Shown: positions 16,570 to 24,924 of the stretch, in pieces
Position numbering within the stretch: the stretch's first letter is position 1
How the letters are laid out: each line of letters begins with the position of its first letter
Assembly (NCBI GenBank): GCA_964437335.1
Contig: CAYTGL010000018.1
Coordinates: forward strand, 1 to 52,119
Direction of reading: 5' to 3'
DNA: 52,119 bases
Source: JAITWN01 sp964437335
GTDB lineage: Bacteria > Pseudomonadota > Gammaproteobacteria > SZUA-140
Notes under the pieces: model-generated
What the model saw: the letters and a program-made list of their open reading frames with translations, nothing else
What the model was told of the DNA's origin: nothing
Database searches by the model: none
Made by a program: the position numbers and the translations under genes

Positions 16570-17535
16570 TTATTGAATATCTTGCATGCTCGGCGGCGGT
16601 CCAAAGATGGCGTTCCATCCGAACGGAGGTACGGCACCTCCAGCGCCGTCGTTGATGCCGGTCGCAGTCGACGAGAAGGTCGTGATGTCGTTATCGGTCG
16701 TGAAGTTGGTAACGCCCTCAAAGCCGAACAGGGACTGGCCCTGGGCATCGAGGTCGATGCTCTGCCCGATCCAGCGCACCATGACATCTTCACCCGCGAG
16801 CCAACTGACCGTACCGCCATTCAAGGGATTACCCAGGCTATCGGTGCTGGTAGTGCCGAGCGTGATGCTGCCATCCTGGGTCGTGAACACCCCTTCATTC
16901 CGAATAAGCAGAAAACGTTGCAGGTCATCAGTCGCTACGACGCCGTCACCAAGGCCGGCGCGCTGGTCGATCGTAACTTTTCTGTCCTGGATCGCACCCT
17001 GCTGGTTATGGACGATCAGCATGTTGAAGTTGGTATTGAACTCATCGCCTGCCACGCCCGTACCCGCTGTGACGAAGCTCTGGTTGATATTCATATGGGG
17101 ACTGCCCGCGCCGGGATTCGGGTTCGCCCAGCCAATCTGCAGCGCACTGATGTTCTCGAAACGGCCAAGAACATCATCCTGTAAATGCCGTTGCTGCGAA
17201 AGGATACCGTTATCGGCGCCGAGCCTGACAAAACTCTCGTCGCTGTAGTTGAGGTTGGCGGGATTCGGGCTGGTCGCGCCGAGGTCCGTGATGACGGTCT
17301 GGATATAGGTCGTGTTATTACCGGTATCGACCCACTGCACCTGCGTAAACCCGTCGCCGAACGAAACGACCTCGCAGGAAAATCCCGTCGGACAAGTAAC
17401 CGTGATATTGCCGTTGTTCACCGACCACTGGTTGAATATCGGCAACCCGCCCGCCGCGTGTGCTGCCAACGGAAGGAAGGCCATCGACGGTGCGATCGCG
17501 AGAATACCGCAGAAACTTCTCAACCCTTTGACCAT
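16570..17535 (-). CDS. Secreted protein of unknown family
   Basis: 321 residues from ATG 17535, supported by GAGGAG 7 bases upstream and by a classic signal peptide ending AAHAAGG. The mature protein is Asn/Gly/Thr-rich and beta-strand-rich, with a single Cys pair early on (CPTGFSC) and a Pro-rich C-terminus. No transmembrane segment, lipobox or known enzymatic motif is seen. It has a near-consensus promoter, a leader of about 250 bases and its own strong terminator, so it is probably well expressed and separately controlled. Its position just upstream of the export-like operon makes it a candidate client of that system, but this is inference. Confidence 0.75.
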   Translation of the reverse strand: MVKGLRSFCGILAIAPSMAFLPLAAHAAGGLPIFNQWSVNNGNITVTCPTGFSCEVVSFGDGFTQVQWVDTGNNTTYIQTVITDLGATSPNPANLNYSDESFVRLGADNGILSQQRHLQDDVLGRFENISALQIGWANPNPGAGSPHMNINQSFVTAGTGVAGDEFNTNFNMLIVHNQQGAIQDRKVTIDQRAGLGDGVVATDDLQRFLLIRNEGVFTTQDGSITLGTTSTDSLGNPLNGGTVSWLAGEDVMVRWIGQSIDLDAQGQSLFGFEGVTNFTTDNDITTFSSTATGINDGAGGAVPPFGWNAIFGPPPSMQDIQ

Positions 17536-17790
17536 CTCCTGACTCCTCTTGGAAATCAACCCGCCTGCGTATCTGCGTTGCCTTCCATCAGCGTTATTGA
17601 GATATCTGTCTCCAGACCCGCCAATGTTGATGTGAATCAAGTCCTGCGTAGTGCTCGAGTTACATGGCGCCCTGATGGTAACGACAACCCATCAAAACCC
17701 AAGTTGAATATGGACATATCGTATCACCAGAACGCTAAAAAAGTCCATTCGGCAGGTATCATGCCGGGCCCAAAAATTTGTAAGATTTTT

Positions 17791-17820
17791 TATATATTTA
17801 TTATGAATATGTGCTGTCAA
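17791..17820 (-). promoter_or_regulatory. Strong sigma-70 promoter for the secreted-protein gene
   Basis: On the minus strand: perfect TTGACA (17815-17820), an 18-base A/T-rich gap and TATATA (17791-17796). The stretch 17536-17881 has no gene; it holds this promoter, a leader of about 250 bases and a small hairpin (CGGCA / TGCCG) near 17755-17770. Confidence 0.72.
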
Positions 17821-17881
17821 GCGTTGGTACTAACCAATACCCCGGTGATTACACCGCCCTGCAGGAAGTTCGGTGTCCAGA

Positions 17882-18505
17882 TCAGGAACGTTGATAAAAG
17901 TTTAGATAGATCAGATTATTTTGCTGCTCCCCATATTCAACCCGGCTGAGTGAGCCGTAATCGATCGTCAGGCGACGGTACGCTGCGAGCGGCATCGACA
18001 ATGCCTCGGTGATGCACATACGTATGGGGCCGACATGGGCGACAATGACGATCGATTGTCCGGGATGGGTCGCGACAATCCGCCTGAGCGCCCCAGTAAC
18101 GCGGCTCATGTGATCGTTGATCGCCTCGCCTCCCTCGGGTACGAAATAGACCGGATCCTGCTTCCATGCCTTGAACTCCTCGGGGTAATCTCGCGCGATA
18201 TCGTCGAAATACAACCCGTCCCAGATACCAAACGGCCGCTCCTTCAGCTGATCGTCGATATGTAGCGGCGCGCCCGTCGCTTCGACAATCGCCGCTGCGG
18301 TTGCGCGCGTGCGCAGCATCGGACTGGCATAAATGACATCCGCCGTTTGGCCGGCAAGCATCGCGCCAGCAAGGCGGGCCTGCGCCTGGCCTCGCTCGGT
18401 CAGGCCGGGATCTTCCCGGTCGTCGCAATAGAGGCGTTTTCCAGGGAAATCGGCCTGACCGTGACGGACGAAGATGACACTCGTCGTTTTTTCCTTCTCT
18501 CTCAT
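17882..18505 (-). CDS. Histidine phosphatase family protein
   Basis: 207 residues. The catalytic RHG motif stands near the N-terminus (VIFVRHGQADF) and the second catalytic His is in VIVAHVGPIR. TERGQAQARLAGAML and YASPMLRTRATAAAI are the usual flanking segments of the phosphoglycerate-mutase-like (branch 1) family. Cytoplasmic; the substrate could be a sugar phosphate or alpha-ribazole phosphate (CobC type). It begins 30 bases after the nikR stop and is probably cotranscribed with it. Whether this has any link to nickel or cobalt metabolism is unknown. Confidence 0.88.
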   Translation of the reverse strand: MREKEKTTSVIFVRHGQADFPGKRLYCDDREDPGLTERGQAQARLAGAMLAGQTADVIYASPMLRTRATAAAIVEATGAPLHIDDQLKERPFGIWDGLYFDDIARDYPEEFKAWKQDPVYFVPEGGEAINDHMSRVTGALRRIVATHPGQSIVIVAHVGPIRMCITEALSMPLAAYRRLTIDYGSLSRVEYGEQQNNLIYLNFYQRS

Positions 18506-18535
18506 CGGATTCCGGACCCCAAACGACCCCTGGAC

Positions 18536-18997
18536 TCAGGTCATCGGGCGGCTGTGCGTATGGGCATGCCCGCCATGGGTATGGCTGCTCTCGCTCACGT
18601 CGACCGGAACCATGCTGAGCTTCCCGTGCCGTACGCCGCGTTCGGCCATTACAGCGTTGGCAAATGTACGGATTTCACTGACGGATCCCCGCATCAGGGC
18701 GATCTCGAGGCAGTGATCATGATCCAGGTGGACATGCATGCTTGCCAGGTTCAGTTCGTGGTGCTTGTGATGCACACGGGTGATCCGGCTCGCAAGTTCG
18801 AGCTCATGGTGGTTATAGACATAACTCAGGGCTGCGACGCAGTAGCCGTCATCGGATTTTTCCAGGCGCTCTTTCTCGAGCTGCTGGCGAATCAGGTCAC
18901 GCATTGCTTCCGAGCGATTACTGTAGCCGCGTTCCTTGATAAATGCATCGAACAACTCGGCAAGCGCTGAATCCAGCGACATTGTTATACGTTCCAT
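18536..18997 (-). CDS. nikR: Nickel-responsive regulator NikR
   Basis: 153 residues. The N-terminal ribbon-helix-helix domain (MERITMSLDSALAELFDAFI) is followed by the ACT-like nickel-binding domain. The high-affinity nickel ligands of E. coli NikR (His76, His87, His89, Cys95) are all matched, at His77, His88, His90 and Cys96, in the segment HVHLDHDHCLE. The extra C-terminal tail (SSHTHGGHAHTHS) is His-rich and could buffer nickel. When loaded, NikR represses nickel uptake genes; the nickel uptake operon lies 3.4 kb away. Confidence 0.95.
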   Translation of the reverse strand: MERITMSLDSALAELFDAFIKERGYSNRSEAMRDLIRQQLEKERLEKSDDGYCVAALSYVYNHHELELASRITRVHHKHHELNLASMHVHLDHDHCLEIALMRGSVSEIRTFANAVMAERGVRHGKLSMVPVDVSESSHTHGGHAHTHSRPMT

Positions 18998-19096
18998 CTT
19001 CCCGTCCCGGTTTGGCTGAATTGCACTCTGACTCGCGGCGGCGGCAATGATCCGTGCTACTCGCCTATCCGGCGCCCGCTCTCGCCGAACAGGTAT

Positions 19097-19149
19097 CCCG
19101 TCGCCCCCTGGCCCGTCGCCCCCTGGCCCGTCGAACCCGGGCCCGTCAC
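19097..19149. repeat. 15-base tandem repeat, about 3.5 copies
   Basis: Units CCCGTCGCCCCCTGG at 19097-19111 and 19112-19126, a diverged third unit at 19127-19141, and a partial CCCGTCAC. It lies in the 296-base space between the divergent nikR and copZ genes. Confidence 0.85.
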
Positions 19150-19254
19150 AAATAATACAGGATATACATACGAATGAGACATAAAACCGTCGCAGGAGGG
19201 CGGCGGCTCCTGGAAGATGCCTTTCTGGTCCAGGACAGGCAAGACCGTGGTAGA

Positions 19255-19282
19255 ATATCCCTCCCAGGGTGGGGTGGGTATA
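19255..19282. promoter_or_regulatory. Candidate CsoR/RcnR-type operator upstream of copZ
   Basis: ATATCCCTCCC and GGGGTGGGTATA form an imperfect inverted repeat of C-tract and G-tract bounded by A/T, the arrangement recognised by CsoR/RcnR repressors. It ends 11 bases before the copZ start and overlaps the ribosome binding site region. Confidence 0.4.
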
Positions 19283-19293
19283 GGAGGGATATC

Positions 19294-19494
19294 ATGATCG
19301 AATTGAAGATTGAAGGCATGAGCTGTGGACATTGTGCGAAGACAGTGGAACGGGCACTGGCTTCGGTGCCCGGCGTTGACCAGGTCGTCGAGGTCAGCGT
19401 GGCGCGGGGCGCGGCCCGGATCGAGGGCAAGGCGGAGCCCGCCGCGCTGATCGCCGCAGTGGAGGATGAAGGGTACCGGGCATGGCAGACCTGA
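19294..19494 (+). CDS. copZ: CopZ-like heavy-metal-binding chaperone
   Basis: 66 residues forming one HMA domain: a ferredoxin-like fold with the metal-binding G-M-S-C-G-H-C motif (Cys11, Cys14). The start at ATG 19294 is preceded by AGGAGG. It would carry Cu(I) in the cytoplasm and hand it to the CopA pump two genes downstream. Its last 13 bases overlap the repressor gene, showing tight coupling. Confidence 0.9.
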   Translation: MIELKIEGMSCGHCAKTVERALASVPGVDQVVEVSVARGAARIEGKAEPAALIAAVEDEGYRAWQT

Positions 19495-19787
19495 AGTCCG
19501 ACGCACACTGCCAGGCCCTGAGCCTCGACCCCGCCGCACGCAGGGAGACCATGCGCAGGCTGCGCTCGATCAAGGGTCATGTCGAAGGCATCCTGCGGAT
19601 GCTCGATGACGAATCGGTCTACTGCGTCGATGTGCTGAAACAGGTCAAAGCGGTCGATGGCGCGATCAAGAAAGTGAACACGCTGGTATTGCGCAGTCAC
19701 CTGCACGACCATGTCGTCACCGCGGCGGCGCGGGGAGACTCAGGCGCGATCGTCGATGAACTGATGGAACTGCTGAAGTATCGCTGA
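19482..19787 (+). CDS. CsoR/RcnR-family metal-sensing repressor
   Basis: 101 residues, all-helical. MRRLRSIKGHVEGILRML and YCVDVLKQVKAVDGAI are the family signatures. The metal ligands are Cys48, His73 and His77. In copper-sensing CsoR the third ligand is Cys; in the nickel/cobalt sensor RcnR it is His (C35, H60, H64, with the same spacing of 25 and 4). The ligand set is therefore RcnR-like, although the gene lies between copZ and copA. It probably represses this operon, most likely by binding the C/G-tract site ahead of copZ. Confidence 0.88.
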   Translation: MADLKSDAHCQALSLDPAARRETMRRLRSIKGHVEGILRMLDDESVYCVDVLKQVKAVDGAIKKVNTLVLRSHLHDHVVTAAARGDSGAIVDELMELLKYR

Positions 19788-19855
19788 GACGCACGCTCCG
19801 GCTTACCCCGCCCTGCCGCTTGCCACCTGAACCCGATGTGCTGGAGCATTAATTC

Positions 19856-22324
19856 ATGAAGACCGAACTCAGCTTCGCCGTCGGCGGCATGACCTGCGCC
19901 GCCTGCGTGACCCGGGTCGAACGCGCGCTGAAGAAACAAACCGGGGTGAACGCGGCCTCCGTCAATCTCGCGACCGAAACAGCGACAGTTGCGATCGATA
20001 CGGACACCGCCGACCTGGATCGTTTGTTCTCGGCGGTGCGGGAGGCGGGCTATCAACCGCAGTTGCGGCGCACCGACCTGCGGGTCGGCGGCATGACCTG
20101 CGCCGCCTGCGTGCGCAGGGTTGAGCAGTCCATCACCCGCTTGCCGGGCGTCGTCCATGCGAGCGTCAACCTGACCACGGAGAAGGCCTCTGTTGAATAT
20201 CTACCGGAGACTATCGACCTGTCCCGCATCCGCGCGGCGATAGTCTCGGCCGGCTACCAGGCTATCATTGAAGAGGCTGATGGTGAAGCCGCTGGTGAAG
20301 ACAGGGAACGCCGCGGCCGCGCGCGGAATATTCTGTCCCTGCGCCGCGATCTGGCGATCGCGACCGGCCTGACGCTGCCGCTGGTACTGGTAGCGATGGG
20401 GCCGATGATGATCCCGGGTCTCGCCACGGCGATGCAGGCACTGATGCCCGCTGAAGGCTGGCGCTGGCTCGAACTGGTCCTCGTGTGTCCCGTGCTGTTC
20501 ATCGCCGGTCGCCGCTTCTTTCGCCAGGGCTGGGGCGAACTCCGGCACCTGAATCCGGGTATGAATTCGCTGGTGATGATCGGTACCTCGGCCGCATGGC
20601 TCTACTCGACGCTTGCGCTCACAGCGCCGGACATCTTCCCCGAAGGCACTGCGAATCTCTATTTCGAAGCCGCCGGGGTCATCGTCACGCTGATTTTGCT
20701 CGGACGCTGGCTCGAGGCCAGGGCCCGGGGACGGACTTCGGAGGCCATCAGGCGGTTGATCCAGCTCCAGAGCAAGACTGCGTGCGTGATCCGGAACGGG
20801 GAGGAAATCGAATTGCCCGCGGATGCGGTGAACCCCGGCGATGAAATCGTCGTGCGCCCCGGTGAGCGGGTACCCGTCGACGGTATCGTCGTACACGGCG
20901 GGAGCTACGTCGATGAATCAATGATCACCGGTGAACCGGTCCCGTCGGCAAAACGCGTGGATGCCGAGGTCATCGGCGGCACCATCAATCAGACCGGGGC
21001 CTTCCGCTTTCGCGCGACGCGCGTCGGTGCGGAAACCCTGCTGGCGCGCGTGATCCGCATGGTCGAGGAAGCCCAGGCAGCCAAGCCGCCGATCCAGGAG
21101 ATCGCCGACCGCATAGCCGGCGTGTTCGTACCTCTGGTGTTACTCGCCTCCGCGCTGACTTTCGGCGTCTGGATAAGTCTCGGCCCCGAACCCACGCTCA
21201 ATTTCGCGTTCGTCGCGGCAGTCAGCGTGCTGCTGATCGCCTGTCCCTGTGCGATGGGTCTCGCGACGCCGACTGCGATCATGGTCGGCAGCGGCAAGGC
21301 AGCCGAAATGGGAATCCTGTTCCGCAAAGGGACTGCACTCGAATTGCTGGCCCACATCGATACGGTCGTATTCGACAAGACCGGGACACTGACCCTGGGT
21401 CACCCGGTATTGACCGATATGGAAGTCATCCGCGGTGGCGAAGCCGAATTTCTGGCCCTGATCGCAAGCGCCGAGGCGCTCAGCGAACACCCGGTTGCCC
21501 AGGCGATCGTCAACGTCGCGCGCGAGCGCGGATTGATGCTGGAAGCCGCTGAGGATTTCCATGCGGAACCCGGTTTCGGCATCGATGCCCGGGTGCGGGG
21601 GCTCCACGTCCAGATCGGTTCCGAACGGTATATGAAGCGTCTCGGGATTTCGACCGCAGCGGCGGCGACAGCCCTGTCGCGCTGGAGCGGACAGGGCAAG
21701 ACCCTGCTTCTTGCCGCCTGCGACGGCGAGATCAGCGGCGTGATCGCCATCTCGGATCCGTTGAAGGAAGGCAGCCGCGCGGCGATCTCGGCGCTGCACG
21801 CCCTGGGGATGAAGACCGGCATGCTGAGCGGAGACAATCCGCAAACTGCCCGTGCGGTCGCTGCGGAGGTCGGTATCGATCTCGTGATCGCCGAGATCCT
21901 GCCGGACCAGAAAGCGGATGAAGTACGGCGTCTGCAGCAGCAGGGTCACCGGGTCGCCTTTGTCGGCGACGGTATCAATGACGCGCCGGCCCTCGCCCAG
22001 GCCGATGTCGGTATCGCAATCGGCACCGGCACCGATATCGCAATCGAATCCGGGGATGTGATCCTGATGCGGGGTGATTTGCGTGGTATCGTTAATGCAA
22101 TAGCGCTGTCGCGCCGCACATTGCGCACGATCAGGCTGAATTTCTTCTGGGCCTATGCCTACAACGTGGCCCTGATCCCTATCGCGGCGGGTGCGCTGTA
22201 TCCGTTCGCCGGCCTGATGCTGAATCCGATGCTCGCCGCTGCAGCGATGAGCGTTTCGAGCCTGTTCGTGGTCAGCAACAGCTTGAGGTTACGCGGCTTT
22301 CGGCCGGTGCCGGCAGCCGCCTGA
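19856..22324 (+). CDS. copA: Copper-exporting P1B-type ATPase CopA
   Basis: 822 residues. Two N-terminal HMA domains (GGMTCAAC at about residues 11 and 80) are followed by eight membrane helices with the ion-pathway motif CPC (IACPCAMGLATPTA). The phosphorylation motif DKTGTLT, the GDGINDAPAL hinge and the HP dipeptide (SEHPVAQA) are all present. The C-terminal YN and MxxSS motifs (AYNVALIP, MSVSSLFVVSN) mark a P1B-1 Cu(I) exporter. It pumps Cu(I) out of the cytoplasm with ATP. It is 68 bases downstream of the repressor gene. Confidence 0.96.
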   Translation: MKTELSFAVGGMTCAACVTRVERALKKQTGVNAASVNLATETATVAIDTDTADLDRLFSAVREAGYQPQLRRTDLRVGGMTCAACVRRVEQSITRLPGVVHASVNLTTEKASVEYLPETIDLSRIRAAIVSAGYQAIIEEADGEAAGEDRERRGRARNILSLRRDLAIATGLTLPLVLVAMGPMMIPGLATAMQALMPAEGWRWLELVLVCPVLFIAGRRFFRQGWGELRHLNPGMNSLVMIGTSAAWLYSTLALTAPDIFPEGTANLYFEAAGVIVTLILLGRWLEARARGRTSEAIRRLIQLQSKTACVIRNGEEIELPADAVNPGDEIVVRPGERVPVDGIVVHGGSYVDESMITGEPVPSAKRVDAEVIGGTINQTGAFRFRATRVGAETLLARVIRMVEEAQAAKPPIQEIADRIAGVFVPLVLLASALTFGVWISLGPEPTLNFAFVAAVSVLLIACPCAMGLATPTAIMVGSGKAAEMGILFRKGTALELLAHIDTVVFDKTGTLTLGHPVLTDMEVIRGGEAEFLALIASAEALSEHPVAQAIVNVARERGLMLEAAEDFHAEPGFGIDARVRGLHVQIGSERYMKRLGISTAAAATALSRWSGQGKTLLLAACDGEISGVIAISDPLKEGSRAAISALHALGMKTGMLSGDNPQTARAVAAEVGIDLVIAEILPDQKADEVRRLQQQGHRVAFVGDGINDAPALAQADVGIAIGTGTDIAIESGDVILMRGDLRGIVNAIALSRRTLRTIRLNFFWAYAYNVALIPIAAGALYPFAGLMLNPMLAAAAMSVSSLFVVSNSLRLRGFRPVPAAA

Positions 22325-22350
22325 GCGCCGGCCGGAGAAGTGGAGCGACG

Positions 22351-23343
22351 TCAGGCGGAGGAATCGCCAGAGCGCTTTTTCTGGTCCGGGGCCGGTTTCT
22401 GCGGTCCGCTTTCGAGCGCCTCGTCGTGAAAATGCGACTCGTCGACCACCTCGTGTAGGTGTCCGTGTTCGTGATCGTGGGAGTGCAGATGCATGTGATG
22501 GTGGCCGTCCGCACCATGGGCATGCCGGTGGGCATGGAGGAATTTTCCGATGACACTACGATCGCCCTCGTCCATCTCCGCATGGTGGAGGATATCGTGG
22601 AGGAGTTCATGGGTCATCAGCGCGAGCGGCAGCTCGAGCTTGTTATCCTCGAGCAGCTTGCGGTCGTAGAGGATGCTGGTCGTCGGCCCGTCAGCGGCGA
22701 TGCGGCCATCGACGAGCAACAGGCAGCGGCTGCAGACTTCGAGTGCGATGTCGAGATCATGTGTGCACAGCAGAATGGTTTTGTCGGAATCCCTGAGCCA
22801 GTTGATCATATTGCGCCGGTTCTGGGGGTCCATGTTCGTCGACGGTTCGTCGAATACGAGGATTTCAGGCTGATACGACAGCACCGTCGCGAGCGCCAGC
22901 CGCTTGCGTTCACCGAAGGAGAGATGAAACGAGGAGCGCTCTTCGAAGCCCTCCAGGCCGACAACTGACAGCGCTTCCCTGACCCGGGCCTCGATCTGCT
23001 CATTCGGCAACCCGAGGTTCAGCGGACCAAACGCGACATCGTCGAACACGGTCGGACAAAAGAGCTGGTCGTCTGGATCCTGGAAAACGATACCGACCTT
23101 TCTTCGGACTTCTTTCAGGTTACCCTTGCTGATCACCGTGCCGTCTATCGTCACGCGCCCCGAGTCCGGTAACTCGACACCGTTCAGATGGCTCATGAAA
23201 GTCGACTTGCCGGCGCCGTTCGGACCGATCAGCGCGACTTTCTCTCCCTTGTGAATATGACAACTCAGCCCTTTCAGAACCTCATGCCCGTCGGGGTAGC
23301 TGAAAAACACGTTATCGACATCAATGATGACCGGCTGGGACAT
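22351..23343 (-). CDS. nikO: Nickel/cobalt ECF transporter ATPase NikO
   Basis: 330 residues, an energy-coupling-factor ATPase: Walker A GPNGAGKST, signature LSFGERKR and Walker B LVFDEPSTNMD. It is longer than typical CbiO (about 275) because of a His-rich tail (about residues 265-315; HAHRHAHG, HHHMHLHSHDHEHGH) that can chelate nickel. It is the last gene of the uptake operon and ends 26 bases from the convergent copA. Confidence 0.92.
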   Translation of the reverse strand: MSQPVIIDVDNVFFSYPDGHEVLKGLSCHIHKGEKVALIGPNGAGKSTFMSHLNGVELPDSGRVTIDGTVISKGNLKEVRRKVGIVFQDPDDQLFCPTVFDDVAFGPLNLGLPNEQIEARVREALSVVGLEGFEERSSFHLSFGERKRLALATVLSYQPEILVFDEPSTNMDPQNRRNMINWLRDSDKTILLCTHDLDIALEVCSRCLLLVDGRIAADGPTTSILYDRKLLEDNKLELPLALMTHELLHDILHHAEMDEGDRSVIGKFLHAHRHAHGADGHHHMHLHSHDHEHGHLHEVVDESHFHDEALESGPQKPAPDQKKRSGDSSA

Positions 23344-23400
23344 CAGGTGCTCTCCGTCATCTCAGTGGTAGCGGCAGGGCCGGCCGACAGTGGAATAAAA

Positions 23401-24189
23401 TCAGTACCAGGCATGTTCTGCTACTCCGAATCTCCCGCTCATATCCAGCGCCACCAGCACGATTGCGATCATGGCTACGACCACCGCCTTGGCGTAATCC
23501 GATGCGTTCGACTGGAACGTCACCATCGAGTGCAATTCGCCCTGGTAGCCCTTGGACAGCATTGCCTTGTAGACCCGCTCGGTGCGTTCGAAACTGTGCA
23601 CCAGCAGGGTGCCGACGAAATGACCGAACACGCGCAGCGTCCTGCGGTCCGTTCGCGCAACGAAACCGCGCACACGCATCGAAGTATACATGCGCTTCAA
23701 CTCGTCGAGGAACAGGAAGGTATAGCGGTAGGTGAACAACAGCATCTGTACCATGATTTTCGGGCATTTGAGCCGTTGCAGCGCGATCATCGAGACGTCG
23801 AATCGGCTTGAGCCGAACACCGCAAAACTGACGACGACGATCGCCAGCGCCTTCATGAAGATCAATGACGCGATCCGCAGCCCTTCCCATGCGAACGGCA
23901 GCCCGATAATATGAAACGCTGCCTCGCCGGGATAGGTGAGCGGCATGACCACAAAGAACGGCAGCAGGAAGAACAGCACGAAGGCCAGCCCGTGCGAGAC
24001 GAAATGCATCGGCAAGGCGCTGATCCCGAGGATGACGGCGGCGAACACGAGCGCCGCGACGGCCATCGGCAGTGATTTCAGCAGCGCGATCGCGATGATT
24101 AACAGACCGAGCGCGACTATCTTGACCCGGGGATCCCAGCGCTGGATCGGAGAAGCGACATTGGCATACCGGTCGATATCAAGCGCCAC
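23401..24189 (-). CDS. nikQ: Nickel/cobalt ECF transporter T-component NikQ
   Basis: 262 residues starting at GTG 24189, with five or six hydrophobic helices. The coupling motifs of T-components (SMRVRGF and an Ala-Arg-Gly-like SKGYQG) transmit ATPase movement to the S-component. It follows nikM by 28 bases. The family is CbiQ. Confidence 0.9.
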   Translation of the reverse strand: MALDIDRYANVASPIQRWDPRVKIVALGLLIIAIALLKSLPMAVAALVFAAVILGISALPMHFVSHGLAFVLFFLLPFFVVMPLTYPGEAAFHIIGLPFAWEGLRIASLIFMKALAIVVVSFAVFGSSRFDVSMIALQRLKCPKIMVQMLLFTYRYTFLFLDELKRMYTSMRVRGFVARTDRRTLRVFGHFVGTLLVHSFERTERVYKAMLSKGYQGELHSMVTFQSNASDYAKAVVVAMIAIVLVALDMSGRFGVAEHAWY

Positions 24190-24217
24190 GCCGGGTTACC
24201 TCGCTGAAACTGGCATG

Positions 24218-24853
24218 TCAGCGGACGCCGCCGGCATCGACTGCGGGTAATTTCCGGCCGGCGAGTATTTCGGGTTTGACCCGGTGGAGGAACTCGGCAC
24301 AGGCGCCTGTGACAGCGGCCTCGATCAGCATGATCGGGATATGGGCAAGCATGACCATCGCGGCGACCCCGAAGAACGCCTCCCCGGTAGTCAGCAGCGC
24401 CAGCGCGAGCACGATGCCCGAACTGATTGTCGCCACCGCGCCGGCCAGCGCGCCAAAGACGAATTCCCGCTTGGCGAAACTAAAATGATGACGCATCTGC
24501 CAGACCACGTAGGCAACCAGCGCACCACCCCCAAGCATGATCGAATTGACGCCGATGACGGTGACGCCGCCATGACCGAAGATGATCGCCTGCAGGATGA
24601 TGCCGAGCATGATGGCGGGAAACGCCCGCCATCCGAGCACGACCGCGACCAGTCCGTTCAGGATCAGATGGACACTCGAGGGGCCGATCGGGACCTTGAT
24701 AAGCGATGCGACAAAGAACACCGAAGTGATGACTGCGATCTTGGGCACCTCTTCCATGTCCATGTTGCGCATCGTCGCCGCAGCCAGCACGACGGCACCG
24801 GCATAACCCGCCATCCACACCGGCGCGTTCAAAATACCTTCGGAGATATGCAT
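24218..24853 (-). CDS. nikM: Nickel/cobalt ECF transporter S-component NikM
   Basis: 211 residues, mostly membrane helices. The N-terminus MHISEGIL is the hallmark of CbiM/NikM: the free N-terminal Met amine and His2 are known metal ligands of this family, so the ATG at 24853 must be the real start. A second conserved His lies in PSSVHLILNG. It binds the Ni(II) or Co(II) ion and moves it across the inner membrane. Confidence 0.94.
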   Translation of the reverse strand: MHISEGILNAPVWMAGYAGAVVLAAATMRNMDMEEVPKIAVITSVFFVASLIKVPIGPSSVHLILNGLVAVVLGWRAFPAIMLGIILQAIIFGHGGVTVIGVNSIMLGGGALVAYVVWQMRHHFSFAKREFVFGALAGAVATISSGIVLALALLTTGEAFFGVAAMVMLAHIPIMLIEAAVTGACAEFLHRVKPEILAGRKLPAVDAGGVR

Positions 24854-24924
24854 GGTGGCAGGAGATCCTGATCAATTCACTACAGTCATATCGGTCGCCT
24901 CGGCACCGGCCTGAAGCCCGGTTA

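Noticed and set aside
17536..17790. Possible c-di-GMP riboswitch in the leader of the secreted-protein gene
   Set aside because: I looked for the conserved GEMM core and could not find it; only a small hairpin is supported.
19057..19539. Minus-strand frame reading Gly-rich repeats over the 15-base tandem repeat
   Set aside because: It overlaps copZ antisense and the repetitive peptide comes from the DNA repeat; no other support.
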